DNA of 15,793 nucleotides, from contig CAMPGW010000069.1 of the NCBI GenBank assembly GCA_946885735.1, forward strand, positions 1-15,793, in the 5' to 3' direction. The notes under the pieces were generated by a model. It did no database searches and was not told the DNA's origin. It saw nothing but the letters and a program-made list of their open reading frames with translations. A program made the translations under genes and the position numbers. The stretch is from an uncultured Gammaproteobacteria bacterium (GTDB taxonomy: Bacteria; Pseudomonadota; Gammaproteobacteria; Xanthomonadales; Xanthomonadaceae). Positions 7,713 through 15,793 of this stretch are shown here, piece by piece (position 1 is the stretch's first letter; the number at the start of each line of letters is the position of its first letter).

Positions 7713-8462
7713 TCATGGCTTTCTCAGCAGGCGCTGCGTGTCCGAGAGGATGCCACGCAGGATCCGCAGCTCGCGGTCGTCCGGCGCCGCCCGCAGGAAC
7801 AGCCGGCGCAGGCGCTGCGTCACCACGTCCGGCTCCTTGCCCTTGTGGAAGTCGATCTCGTCCAGGAAGCGGCCCAGGTGCTCGAAGAAACCCTCCATCT
7901 GCGCATGCGTGGCCGGCGGTTCGGCATCGCCGCGCGGCACGGCCGGGCGCGGCTGCGAGGCGAGCCACGCCATCCGCCATTCGTAGCACAGCACCTGCAC
8001 AGCCGCCGCCAGGTTGAGCGAGCTGTAGCCGGGGTTGGCGGGAATGCAGACCGCGGCATGGCACAGCTGCAGTTCGTCGTTCTCCAGGCCCGTGCGCTCG
8101 CGCCCGAACACCAGCGCGACCGGGCCGGTGGCGGCGGCCGACAGCAGTTGCGCTGCCGCCTCGGCAGGCGCCAGCTCGGGCATCGGCACGCTGCGCTGGC
8201 GCGCGGTGGTGGCGATCACCAGGCGGCAATCGGCCAGGGCGTCGGCCAGCGTGGCGTGGATGCTCGCTTCGTCGAGCACGTCGGCCGCACCGGCCGCCAG
8301 GGCAAAGGCTTCCGGATCGGGGAAGCGTTGCGGCGCCACCAGCGCAAGCTGCCGCAGGCCCATCGTCTTCATCGCCCGTGCCGCGGAGCCGATGTTTCCG
8401 GGATGCTGGGTGCCGACGAGCACCACGCGCGGGGCGGGAATGGGTTTCGCGGTCTCGCTCAT
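7713..8462 (-). CDS. trmJ: tRNA (cytidine/uridine-2'-O-)-methyltransferase TrmJ
   Basis: SPOUT-class enzyme that uses S-adenosylmethionine to methylate the ribose of nucleotide 32 in the tRNA anticodon loop. The 249 residues show the three SpoU motifs: [16 protein letters not shown] at 16-31 (with N23 and R29), [15 protein letters not shown] at 117-131, and [18 protein letters not shown] at 140-157. These form the trefoil knot that binds the cofactor. The helical C-terminal part after ~185 is typical of TrmJ rather than TrmL. The ATG at 8462 has no Shine-Dalgarno sequence, but TAGACT ends exactly 6 nt upstream, suggesting a leaderless mRNA. It is divergent from suhB across 59 bp, an arrangement also known in enterobacteria. 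Confidence 0.95.
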   Translation of the reverse strand: MSETAKPIPAPRVVLVGTQHPGNIGSAARAMKTMGLRQLALVAPQRFPDPEAFALAAGAADVLDEASIHATLADALADCRLVIATTARQRSVPMPELAPAEAAAQLLSAAATGPVALVFGRERTGLENDELQLCHAAVCIPANPGYSSLNLAAAVQVLCYEWRMAWLASQPRPAVPRGDAEPPATHAQMEGFFEHLGRFLDEIDFHKGKEPDVVTQRLRRLFLRAAPDDRELRILRGILSDTQRLLRKP

Positions 8463-8468
8463 GGGCGC

Positions 8469-8474
8469 AGTCTA
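8469..8474 (-). promoter_or_regulatory. Candidate -10 of trmJ (leaderless)
   Basis: TAGACT on the minus strand has the TANNNT pattern. Six bases (GCGCCC) separate it from the trmJ ATG, so transcription would begin at or next to the start codon. No -35 or ribosome-binding site is recognisable in the GC-rich DNA upstream. The spacing is identical to that of the facing suhB box. Confidence 0.45.
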
Positions 8475-8509
8475 CCGCGCCGGCCGGGGCCGGCCGCAGG
8501 GCCAACTGG

Positions 8510-8515
8510 TATGAT
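8510..8515 (+). promoter_or_regulatory. Candidate -10 of suhB (leaderless)
   Basis: TATGAT matches TATAAT at five of six bases. Six bases (GCGCGG) separate it from the ATG at 8522, placing the expected transcription start on the A of the start codon. No Shine-Dalgarno sequence lies in between, and no clear -35 is seen 17 nt upstream. Confidence 0.55.
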
Positions 8516-8521
8516 GCGCGG

Positions 8522-9325
8522 ATGCAAAAGCCCGTCATCAACGTCATGGTCAAGGCCGCCCGCCAGGCGGGCACGGTGCTGCTGCGCCACATGGGCAAGC
8601 TCGAGAGCCTGAGCGTGTTCGAGAAGGGCCGGCAGGACTACGCCAGCGAGGTGGACAGCCTCGCCGAGGCCGAGATCATCCGCGAACTCAAGCGCGCCTA
8701 CCCCGACGCCGCCTTCCTCGCCGAGGAATCCGGCGCGATGGGCAAGGGCCGCCAGACCTTCGTCATCGATCCGCTCGACGGCACCTCCAACTACCTGCAC
8801 GGCATCCCGCACTTCTGCGTCTCGATCGCCCTGGTCGAGAACGGCGAGCCGACCGACGGCGTGATCTTCGACCCGCTGCGCAACGAGATCTACAGCGCCA
8901 GCAAGGGCGCGGGCGCCACCCTGAACGACAAGAAGATCCGCGTCGCCGACCGCAAGGACCTGGCCGGCGCGATGCTCGTCACCGGCTTCCCGCCGCGCGA
9001 GCGCGTGCGCATCGCGCCGCAGCTCGACGCCCTGCGTGGCCTGCTGGTGGACGCCGAGGATTTCCGCCGCACCGGCTCGGCTGCGCTCGACCTGGCCTAT
9101 GTGGCCGCCGGGCGCGTGGACGGCTACTTCGAGGCCGGGGTGAAGGCCTGGGACATCGCGGCGGGCGTGCTGCTGGTGCGCGAGGCCGGCGGGCGGGTGT
9201 GCGACTATCGCGGCCGGGGCGAGAAGCTGCTCGACGTGGGGCAGATCGTCGCCGGCAACCTCAAGGTCTGCGACGCCCTCCAGAAGTCCATCGTCCAATC
9301 CGGCTACGCGTCAGCGTTCCAGTAA
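8522..9325 (+). CDS. suhB: Inositol-1-monophosphatase SuhB
   Basis: Cytoplasmic Mg2+-dependent inositol monophosphatase. In E. coli SuhB also joins the rRNA antitermination complex with Nus factors. With ATG 8522 it has 267 residues, the same length as the E. coli protein. The metal and substrate motifs are intact: AEESG at 67-71 (E68, E69), DPLDGTSNY at 83-91 (D83, D86), and [17 protein letters not shown] at 208-224 (D211). An upstream in-frame start at 8378 would overlap trmJ and add unrelated sequence, so it was rejected. There is no ribosome-binding site, but a TATGAT box 6 nt before the ATG suggests a leaderless transcript. It converges on secF across a 375-bp structured gap. Confidence 0.95.
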   Translation: MQKPVINVMVKAARQAGTVLLRHMGKLESLSVFEKGRQDYASEVDSLAEAEIIRELKRAYPDAAFLAEESGAMGKGRQTFVIDPLDGTSNYLHGIPHFCVSIALVENGEPTDGVIFDPLRNEIYSASKGAGATLNDKKIRVADRKDLAGAMLVTGFPPRERVRIAPQLDALRGLLVDAEDFRRTGSAALDLAYVAAGRVDGYFEAGVKAWDIAAGVLLVREAGGRVCDYRGRGEKLLDVGQIVAGNLKVCDALQKSIVQSGYASAFQ

Positions 9326-9331
9326 TCGGGG

Positions 9332-9472
9332 CGCGAGGCGGCGCTGCCGCGGGTGGGGGTTCTCTACGGTCGGGACTCAGCACGCCGCGTCCTGCCAGCT
9401 GAGTCCCGCCCGGGCGGCCATCCCTGGCCGCCCTCCTCCGCGAACCCCCACCCACGACATCACCGCCTCGCG
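9332..9472. repeat. Nested inverted repeat with three-way-junction fold
   Basis: This 141-nt segment begins 7 nt after the suhB stop and folds in layers. The outer stem 9332-9341/9463-9472 is a perfect 10 bp. A symmetric 9-nt internal loop follows, then a perfect 12-bp stem 9351-9362/9442-9453. Inside are two hairpins: 9371-9381/9398-9408 (11 bp, perfect) and 9412-9420/9425-9433 (9 bp, perfect, loop TCCC). No U-tract follows directly. It does not share the core of the repeats at 151-286 and 9567-9686. It could be a structured RNA, a mobile palindromic element or a terminator of unusual form; the sequence shows the fold but not the job. Confidence 0.75.
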
Positions 9473-9566
9473 GTCCGATTCCCTCACTGCCATGGACAGG
9501 CAACGGCAAAGCGCCGCGGCCGCAGGGCGCCCGCATCCAAAAAAAACAAAAGGTGGCGGCGGTGCA
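9473..9566. other. Spacer between two structured elements, with an A/T tract
   Basis: No gene is visible. The main feature is 8 A, one C and 4 A at 9539-9551. On the minus strand this is a T-rich tract 15 nt beyond the left arm of repeat copy 2, a possible termination region for the secF transcript. Short GC palindromes (GCCGCGGC, GGGCGCCC) lie just before it. Confidence 0.4.
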
Positions 9567-9686
9567 GGGCTGGCCGGTGGCCGGCGTCCCTGCGCGGGGG
9601 CTTCGGCGGCATGGATGCCGCCGACGAGCTTACATGGACGTACTTGCAGCGTCCCCCGCGCAGGGACGCCGGCTACCGGGCAGCCC
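9567..9686. repeat. Composite inverted repeat, copy 2 (REP-like, 3' of secF)
   Basis: Arms 9567-9600 and 9653-9686 pair at 32 of 34 positions. They enclose a hairpin 9603-9610/9617-9624 with loop ATGGAT (10 bp if the loop is counted as GG) and the core TACATGGACGTACTTGC at 9631-9647. The architecture, order and orientation are those of copy 1 at 151-286, and the core matches 16 of 17 bases. The arm sequences differ, apart from a shared GGCYTACCGGGC segment, yet each copy keeps its own pairing. It ends 14 nt after the secF stop codon, mirroring copy 1 beside pit. Function as a transcript end or mRNA stabiliser is inferred. Confidence 0.85.
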
Positions 9687-9700
9687 GATAACCGGAGCAA

Positions 9701-10639
9701 TCAGGGACGGCGAGCGAGTTCGGCGTCGTCGCGCAGGCGCGGCATCAGGTCCTGCTTGTTCGCACCCAGCCAGTACAGCAGCGGGCAGGCCACCAGGATC
9801 GAGGAGATCGTGCCGAACACGATGCCGATGATCAGCGACTCCGCCATGCCGCGCAGCGAATTGCCCCCGTAGAAGTACAGGGCCAGCACCGTCAGCAAGG
9901 CCACGAACGAGGTGATGATCGTGCGCGACAGGGTCTGGTTGATCGAGCGGTTGAGCACCTCGATCGGGCTGAGCTTGTGCAGGGTGCGGAAGTTCTCGCG
10001 GACGCGGTCGAAGACCACGATGGTGTCGTTGATCGAGAAGCCCATCACCGACAGGATGCCCGCCAGCACGGTCAGGTCGAACTCGTGCCCGGTCAGGGCG
10101 AACCAGCCCGCCACCAGCACCACGTCATGCAGGGTGGTCAGCAGCGCGGCGATCGCGAACTTGATCTCGAAGCGCACCCAGATGTAGATGCCGAAGCCGA
10201 CCACCACGAAGATCGCGGCGTACAGGCCGTTGATCGCCAGCTCCTTGCCGACCTGCGGGCCGACCGAGTCACTGCTCATCAGCGCGGCCCGGTTGTCCGG
10301 GGCGGAGGCGGCGGCCGCGATGGCCTGGCCGCTGCGGGCGGCGTCGCCGTCGCCCTCGCTGGGCCGCATGCGCACCACCAGGTCGCTACCGGCGCCGAAG
10401 GTCTGCACCACCGCGTTCTCGAAGCCCGCGGCCTCCAGGCGCTGGCGGATCGGCTCGGCCTCCACCGGCTTCTCGAACCGCAGTTCGGCCACCGTGCCGC
10501 CGGTGAAGTCGAGCGCGTAGTTGAAGCCGTTGACCACGATGGCGCCGAACGCCGCCACGAGCAGGAGCGCTGCCGCGGTGAGCGAGACGACCCGCGCACG
10601 CATGAAGTTGATATTGCTGTTGGACGGAAAGAGTTCCAC
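9701..10639 (-). CDS. secF: Protein translocase subunit SecF
   Basis: RND-like membrane protein that, with SecD and YajC, uses the proton gradient to help preproteins leave the SecYEG channel on the periplasmic side. It has 312 residues, six predicted membrane segments and a periplasmic domain between TM1 (~16-36) and TM2 (~135-155). Family motifs are LDFTGGT at 43-49, SVGPQVGKEL at 125-134 and SINDTIVVFDRVRENF at 202-217. The start is GTG at 10639, with GGGAG five bases upstream and 13 nt after the secD stop. It is the last gene of the operon and is followed by repeat copy 2. Confidence 0.97.
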   Translation of the reverse strand: MELFPSNSNINFMRARVVSLTAAALLLVAAFGAIVVNGFNYALDFTGGTVAELRFEKPVEAEPIRQRLEAAGFENAVVQTFGAGSDLVVRMRPSEGDGDAARSGQAIAAAASAPDNRAALMSSDSVGPQVGKELAINGLYAAIFVVVGFGIYIWVRFEIKFAIAALLTTLHDVVLVAGWFALTGHEFDLTVLAGILSVMGFSINDTIVVFDRVRENFRTLHKLSPIEVLNRSINQTLSRTIITSFVALLTVLALYFYGGNSLRGMAESLIIGIVFGTISSILVACPLLYWLGANKQDLMPRLRDDAELARRP

Positions 10640-10652
10640 GCCGGCTCCCGGG

Positions 10653-12533
10653 TCAGATGGCGAGTTTGGTCAACTTGCGGCGGTGCCCGTACATCAGGGT
10701 GGCCATGCCGCGCGAGACCGAGACGGCCGTGTACATCGAGCTGAGGATGCCGATGATCAGGGTGATGCCGAAGCCCTTGATCGGGCCGGAACCGAAGGCC
10801 GCCATGGCGATGCCGCCCAGCAGCGCCGTCACGTTGGCATCGGCAATCGTGCCGGAGGCCTTGTCGTAACCGGCCGCGATGCTTGCCAGCGGCGTGTTGC
10901 CGTTGCGCAGTTCCTCGCGTATTCGTTCGTTGATCAGCACGTTGGCGTCCACCGACATGCCGACCGTCAATGCGATGCCGGCCAGGCCGGGCAGGCTCAG
11001 CGTGGCGCCGATCGCCGACATGAAGGCGATCACGATCAGCAGGTTCAGCAGCAGCGCGACGTTGGTCACGATGCCGAAGACCTTGTAGTAGAACAGGAAG
11101 AACACCAGCACGAACAGGAAGGAGTACAGCACCGCCGTGGTACCGCGCTCGACGTTCTCCGCGCCCAGGCTCGGGCCGATGATGCGCTCCTGCACGATCA
11201 CCATCGGCGCGGCCAGCGAACCGGCGCGCAGCAGCAGCGCGAGGCTGTTGGCCTCCTCCATGCTGTCCAGGCCGGTGGTCTGGAAGTTGCGCCCGAACAC
11301 GCCCTGCACGGTGGCGGCGCTGATCACTTCCTCGGTCACCCGGGAGGTCCGCACTTCCTGGCCGTTGACGACCTTGGTGTCGGGGATGGTCTCGATGTAC
11401 ACCGCGGCCATCAGCTTGCCGACGTTGTCCTGGGTGTACTTGAACATCTTGTCGCCGCCGAGGTTGTTGAGCTCGACCGAAACCGCCGGCGTGCCCGAAC
11501 TCTGCGAATCCAGGAAGGCGCTGGCGCTGACCAGCTGGTCGCCGGTGACGATGGTGCGCTTGTTGAGCAGGATCGGCTCGGGCTTGCCATCCGGGCCGAG
11601 CGTGCGCTTGAAGTACAGGCGCGAGTCCGGCGGCACGCGCCCGGTATCGCGGGCGGCGTAGGCGGCGGCACCCGAGGCGGTGACCGCGCGATACTCCAGC
11701 GTCGCGGTGGCGCCGATCATCTTCTTGGCTTCGGTCGGGTCCTGCATGCCCGGGATCAGGACGACGATCCGGCTCTGGCCCTGGCGCGATACCTGCGGCT
11801 CGGCCACGCCCAGCGCATTGATGCGATTGCGCAGCGTGGTCATGTTCTGGTCGATCGCCTCGTCCACGATGGTGTCGACGAAGGTGTTGGGGATGGTGGC
11901 GCGCAATGCGGCCGGCTGGCCATCCACGTCGGCGAACACCAGCTCCGGCGCGCTGAGCGCGATCTTGGAACGGGCGCGGCCGAGATCCTCGGCCTTCGAC
12001 AGGCGTATCAGGATGCCCTGGCCGTCGCGGTCGACGCTGGTGTAGGGGATGTTGGACTCGCGCAGCACGCTGCGGATCTCGTCGGTGAAGCCGTCGCTGC
12101 GCTTGGCGATGGCGGCGCGCTGGTCCACCTCCATCAGGAAGTGCACGCCACCCTGCAGGTCAAGGCCCAGCGACATCGGCTTGCCGCCGATCCCCTGGAG
12201 CCATTCCGGCACGTTCGAGGCGAGGTTGAGCGCCACCGTGTAGCCACTGCCGAGTTCGGGGCGGACGACGTTGGAGGCCTTGGCCTGCAGGTCGGCGTTG
12301 GCGACGCGAACGACCAGCTTGTCCTCGTCGATCTCCGAGCGCGACCAGGCGATCCCCTTGGCGGCCAGCAGGCCCTCGACGCGCGTCTTCAGGGCCGCGT
12401 CGACCACCGCGCCGCGGTTGGCGGACACCTGGATGGCCGGGTCCTTGGGATACAGGTTGGGCAGCGAGTACAGCGCGGACAGGAACAGCACGATCGCGAA
12501 GACCGCGTACTTCCAACGGGAGTATTCAAGCAT
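10653..12533 (-). CDS. secD: Protein translocase subunit SecD
   Basis: Larger RND-like partner of SecF in proton-driven completion of protein export. From ATG 12533 it has 626 residues, close to the 615 of E. coli. TM1 is at ~8-26, then a large periplasmic region with GLDLQGGVHF at 123-132 and P1-type repeats. RAGSLAAPMVIVQERIIGPS at 436-455 follows, and five membrane segments lie at ~463-612. GMSVDANVLINERIREEL at 525-542 contains the conserved intramembrane aspartate (D529). An ATG at 12569 would add 12 residues unlike the family N-terminus, so the MLEYSRWKYAVF start was chosen. No clear ribosome-binding site precedes it. A perfect 14-bp GC palindrome lies between yajC and secD. Confidence 0.97.
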   Translation of the reverse strand: MLEYSRWKYAVFAIVLFLSALYSLPNLYPKDPAIQVSANRGAVVDAALKTRVEGLLAAKGIAWSRSEIDEDKLVVRVANADLQAKASNVVRPELGSGYTVALNLASNVPEWLQGIGGKPMSLGLDLQGGVHFLMEVDQRAAIAKRSDGFTDEIRSVLRESNIPYTSVDRDGQGILIRLSKAEDLGRARSKIALSAPELVFADVDGQPAALRATIPNTFVDTIVDEAIDQNMTTLRNRINALGVAEPQVSRQGQSRIVVLIPGMQDPTEAKKMIGATATLEYRAVTASGAAAYAARDTGRVPPDSRLYFKRTLGPDGKPEPILLNKRTIVTGDQLVSASAFLDSQSSGTPAVSVELNNLGGDKMFKYTQDNVGKLMAAVYIETIPDTKVVNGQEVRTSRVTEEVISAATVQGVFGRNFQTTGLDSMEEANSLALLLRAGSLAAPMVIVQERIIGPSLGAENVERGTTAVLYSFLFVLVFFLFYYKVFGIVTNVALLLNLLIVIAFMSAIGATLSLPGLAGIALTVGMSVDANVLINERIREELRNGNTPLASIAAGYDKASGTIADANVTALLGGIAMAAFGSGPIKGFGITLIIGILSSMYTAVSVSRGMATLMYGHRRKLTKLAI

Positions 12534-12548
12534 GGTGGCAGTCGCCAG

Positions 12549-12562
12549 GGCCCCGCGGGGCC
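12549..12562. other. Perfect GC palindrome upstream of secD
   Basis: GGCCCCGCGGGGCC is a perfect 14-base palindrome within the 53-nt yajC-secD gap. It ends 15 nt before the secD start on the minus-strand message and could form a short stem near the translation start, where no ribosome-binding site is obvious. In 70% GC DNA it may be chance. Confidence 0.35.
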
Positions 12563-12586
12563 GGTGCATTTACGGGTGGGGGCGGA

Positions 12587-12928
12587 TCAGGCGGACTTCA
12601 ACGTGCCCTTGGGCAGCACGGCGACGATGGCGGCGCGCTGGAGCTTGACGCGCACGCCGTCGGCGATCTCGACCGTGACGAAGGCTTCGCCGAGGTCGTC
12701 GATGCGACCGGCGATGCCGCCGTTGGTGATGACCTCGTCGCCCTTGGCGAGCTTGGCGACCAACTCGCGGTGTTCCTTGGCGCGCTTCATCTGCGGCCGG
12801 ATCATCAGGAAGAACATCAGGCCGATGAAGACCAGGGGCAGCAGCAGGGAGCCGAGTCCGCCGCCGGGCGCGGCGGCGGGGGCTGCCTGGGCGGCGGCGG
12901 GGGAAATGATCAGGTCCAGCAGGGACAT
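12587..12928 (-). CDS. yajC: Preprotein translocase accessory subunit YajC
   Basis: Small inner-membrane partner of SecD-SecF. From ATG 12928 it has 113 residues (E. coli 110). An Ala/Pro/Gly-rich N-terminus is followed by one membrane helix, GSLLLPLVFIGLMFFLMIRP (about 26-45). The helix leads into the typical PQMKRAKEHRELVAKLAKGD segment and the small beta domain GDEVITNGGIAGRI. A TTG/ATG start further upstream would add eight residues ahead of the family MSLLDLI start and was not used. It lies 68 nt downstream of tgt, and a sigma70-like promoter in that gap suggests yajC-secDF can be transcribed apart from queA-tgt. Confidence 0.96.
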   Translation of the reverse strand: MSLLDLIISPAAAQAAPAAAPGGGLGSLLLPLVFIGLMFFLMIRPQMKRAKEHRELVAKLAKGDEVITNGGIAGRIDDLGEAFVTVEIADGVRVKLQRAAIVAVLPKGTLKSA

Positions 12929-12960
12929 GGCGGTTCTCGCGGAAGGCATCAAAGCGCGCG

Positions 12961-12990
12961 ATTATGCCACGGGGGGGGCGGACCCGCCAA
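12961..12990 (-). promoter_or_regulatory. Candidate promoter of yajC-secD-secF
   Basis: On the minus strand TTGGCG (12990-12985) and CATAAT (12966-12961) are separated by 18 bases, matching sigma70 at four of six and five of six positions. The expected start would leave a leader of about 25 nt before the yajC ATG. A GGCGG/CCGCC hairpin overlaps the -35 but is not followed by T, so it does not look like a tgt terminator. Confidence 0.5.
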
Positions 12991-12996
12991 AAAGCC

Positions 12997-15173
<2,177 letters not shown>

Positions 15174-15206
15174 GCGTGGCCAGGCCGGGGTCGGAAACGG
15201 GGCGCC

Positions 15207-15212
15207 ATTGTA
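15207..15212 (-). promoter_or_regulatory. Candidate -10 of the queA operon
   Basis: TACAAT on the minus strand matches TATAAT at five of six bases and lies 33 nt before the queA GTG. No convincing -35 sits 16-18 nt upstream, so this is only half a promoter by sequence. Confidence 0.35.
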
Positions 15213-15242
15213 GCCCCGACGAGACGCCGCGCTTTGCGGGAA

Positions 15243-15264
15243 ACGGCGTTTTTGCCGTGTTTTT
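15243..15264 (+). other. Small hairpin followed by T-run
   Basis: ACGGC (15243-15247) and GCCGT (15254-15258) form a 5-bp stem with loop GTTTTT, followed by GTTTTT. It resembles a weak intrinsic terminator on the plus strand, but no plus-strand gene ends nearby, so a role is unclear. It might insulate the aminotransferase promoter from read-through. Confidence 0.3.
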
Positions 15265-15280
15265 GGGGGTTATAACGCCG

Positions 15281-15305
15281 AAAACCGCATGATAAAATGC
15301 GTTTT
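15281..15305 (+). promoter_or_regulatory. Candidate promoter and overlapping inverted repeat before the aminotransferase gene
   Basis: TGATAAAAT (15290-15298) is an extended -10 with TAAAAT matching five of six bases. It lies in the middle of an imperfect inverted repeat: AAAACCGCAT at 15281-15290 pairs with ATGCGTTTT at 15297-15305, leaving one extra C. A symmetrical site on the -10 is where a dimeric repressor could bind. No good -35 is visible, as is common with extended -10 promoters. The local AT-richness is unlike the rest of the window. Confidence 0.5.
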
Positions 15306-15321
15306 GCTCGGAGAGACCGCC

Positions 15322-15793
15322 ATGACCACCACCGCCCTGCTCGCCCCGCTGCGCAACCGCGCCGGCACCGTCCGTACCCCCGGCCTGGACGACGACACGG
15401 TCAACCGCCTGGCGGCGCGCTTCCCGGAACTGGCGGCCGCCGCGCAGGCCGCGGTCGATGCGCTGCCGGCGATCGAAGCCGAGTTCGGCGAGCTGCTCGA
15501 CCTCGACGAACAGGCGCAGATCGAAGCCGCGCAGGCGGGCTTCATCAACTTCTATCCCGACGACGCCGTGAACCCCTACGTGGCGATCGCCGCGCGCGGC
15601 CCGTGGGTGGTCACGCTGAAGGGCCGCGTGCTGCACGACTCCGGCGGCTACGGCATGCTCGGTTTCGGCCACACGCCGGCCACGGTACTGGAGACGATGT
15701 CGCGTCCGCAGGTGATGGCCAATGTGATGTCGCCGAGCCTCTCGCAGTTGCGCGCGACGCGCGCCCTGCGCGCGGAGATCGGCCACACCCGCG
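15322..15793 (+). CDS. Class III PLP-dependent aminotransferase, N-terminal part (truncated by window)
   Basis: The first 157 codons of a longer gene, open to the window end. The stretch from about 74 (GFINFYPDDAVNPYVAIAAR) through GGYGMLGFGHTPATVLE (108-124) and VMANVMSPSLSQLRATRALR (131-150) resembles the N-terminal domain of fold-type I class III aminotransferases. It is closest in memory to an uncharacterised or lysine-6-aminotransferase-like group in Xanthomonadaceae. The PLP-binding lysine and most cofactor contacts lie beyond the window, so substrate cannot be inferred. The ATG at 15322 has GGAGAG six bases upstream, the clearest ribosome-binding site in the window. It is divergent from queA across 148 bp. 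Confidence 0.7.
   Translation, partial: MTTTALLAPLRNRAGTVRTPGLDDDTVNRLAARFPELAAAAQAAVDALPAIEAEFGELLDLDEQAQIEAAQAGFINFYPDDAVNPYVAIAARGPWVVTLKGRVLHDSGGYGMLGFGHTPATVLETMSRPQVMANVMSPSLSQLRATRALRAEIGHTR

Noticed and set aside
5516..8017. 833-codon plus-strand open frame opposite the GGDEF-EAL and trmJ genes
   Set aside because: Rich in His, Arg, Ala and Gln, as is normal for the complement of high-GC genes; the opposite strand encodes intact catalytic motifs.
8378..8521. Upstream start for suhB
   Set aside because: It would overlap trmJ by 85 bp and add 48 residues not found in the family; the ATG at 8522 gives the exact normal length.
12974..12990. GGCGG/CCGCC hairpin between tgt and yajC as a tgt terminator
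   Set aside because: Only a 5-bp stem, followed on the transcript by C rather than T; it overlaps the candidate yajC -35 instead.

Overview
The window is high-GC DNA that reads as a gammaproteobacterial chromosome, most likely Xanthomonadaceae (Lysobacter, Luteimonas or a relative). This rests on protein resemblance recalled by eye and on gene order: queA-tgt-yajC-secD-secF in one direction, and trmJ and suhB back to back. No alignment was run. Coding density is high, almost everything is housekeeping, and no prophage, transposase, CRISPR array, rRNA or tRNA was seen.

Layout, left to right. Positions 1-297 have no gene: a homopolymer-rich edge, then a long composite inverted repeat. Positions 298-2059 (minus) hold a PhoU-like DUF47 gene followed by a PiT phosphate transporter, with a Pho-box-like sequence upstream. 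Positions 2194-5479 (plus) form a tight three-gene operon: NhaD-type Na+/H+ antiporter, CNNM/CorC-type CBS-domain membrane protein, ExoD-family membrane protein. Positions 5486-7624 (minus) encode a membrane GGDEF-EAL protein. Positions 7713-9325 hold divergent trmJ (minus) and suhB (plus). The 375-bp gap 9326-9700, between convergent suhB and secF, is filled by two structured elements. Positions 9701-15173 (minus) are the operon queA-tgt-yajC-secD-secF, for tRNA queuosine synthesis and SecDF-YajC protein export. A divergent PLP aminotransferase gene starts at 15322 and runs off the window.

How the genes fit together: DUF47 and PiT make a phosphate uptake unit. NhaD, the CNNM protein and ExoD look like a Na+/alkali and divalent-cation homeostasis unit. 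TrmJ, QueA and Tgt modify tRNA. YajC-SecD-SecF assist the Sec translocon.

No new enzymatic or defence system is visible. The least explained features are non-coding. Two copies of a composite inverted repeat (151-286 and 9567-9686) share a near-identical 17-nt core. Their arms differ but keep pairing, and both lie 11-14 nt after the stop codon of a minus-strand gene. A separate 141-nt three-way-junction inverted repeat lies at 9332-9472. The divergent trmJ and suhB genes each have a TANNNT box exactly 6 nt before the ATG, which points to two leaderless mRNAs.
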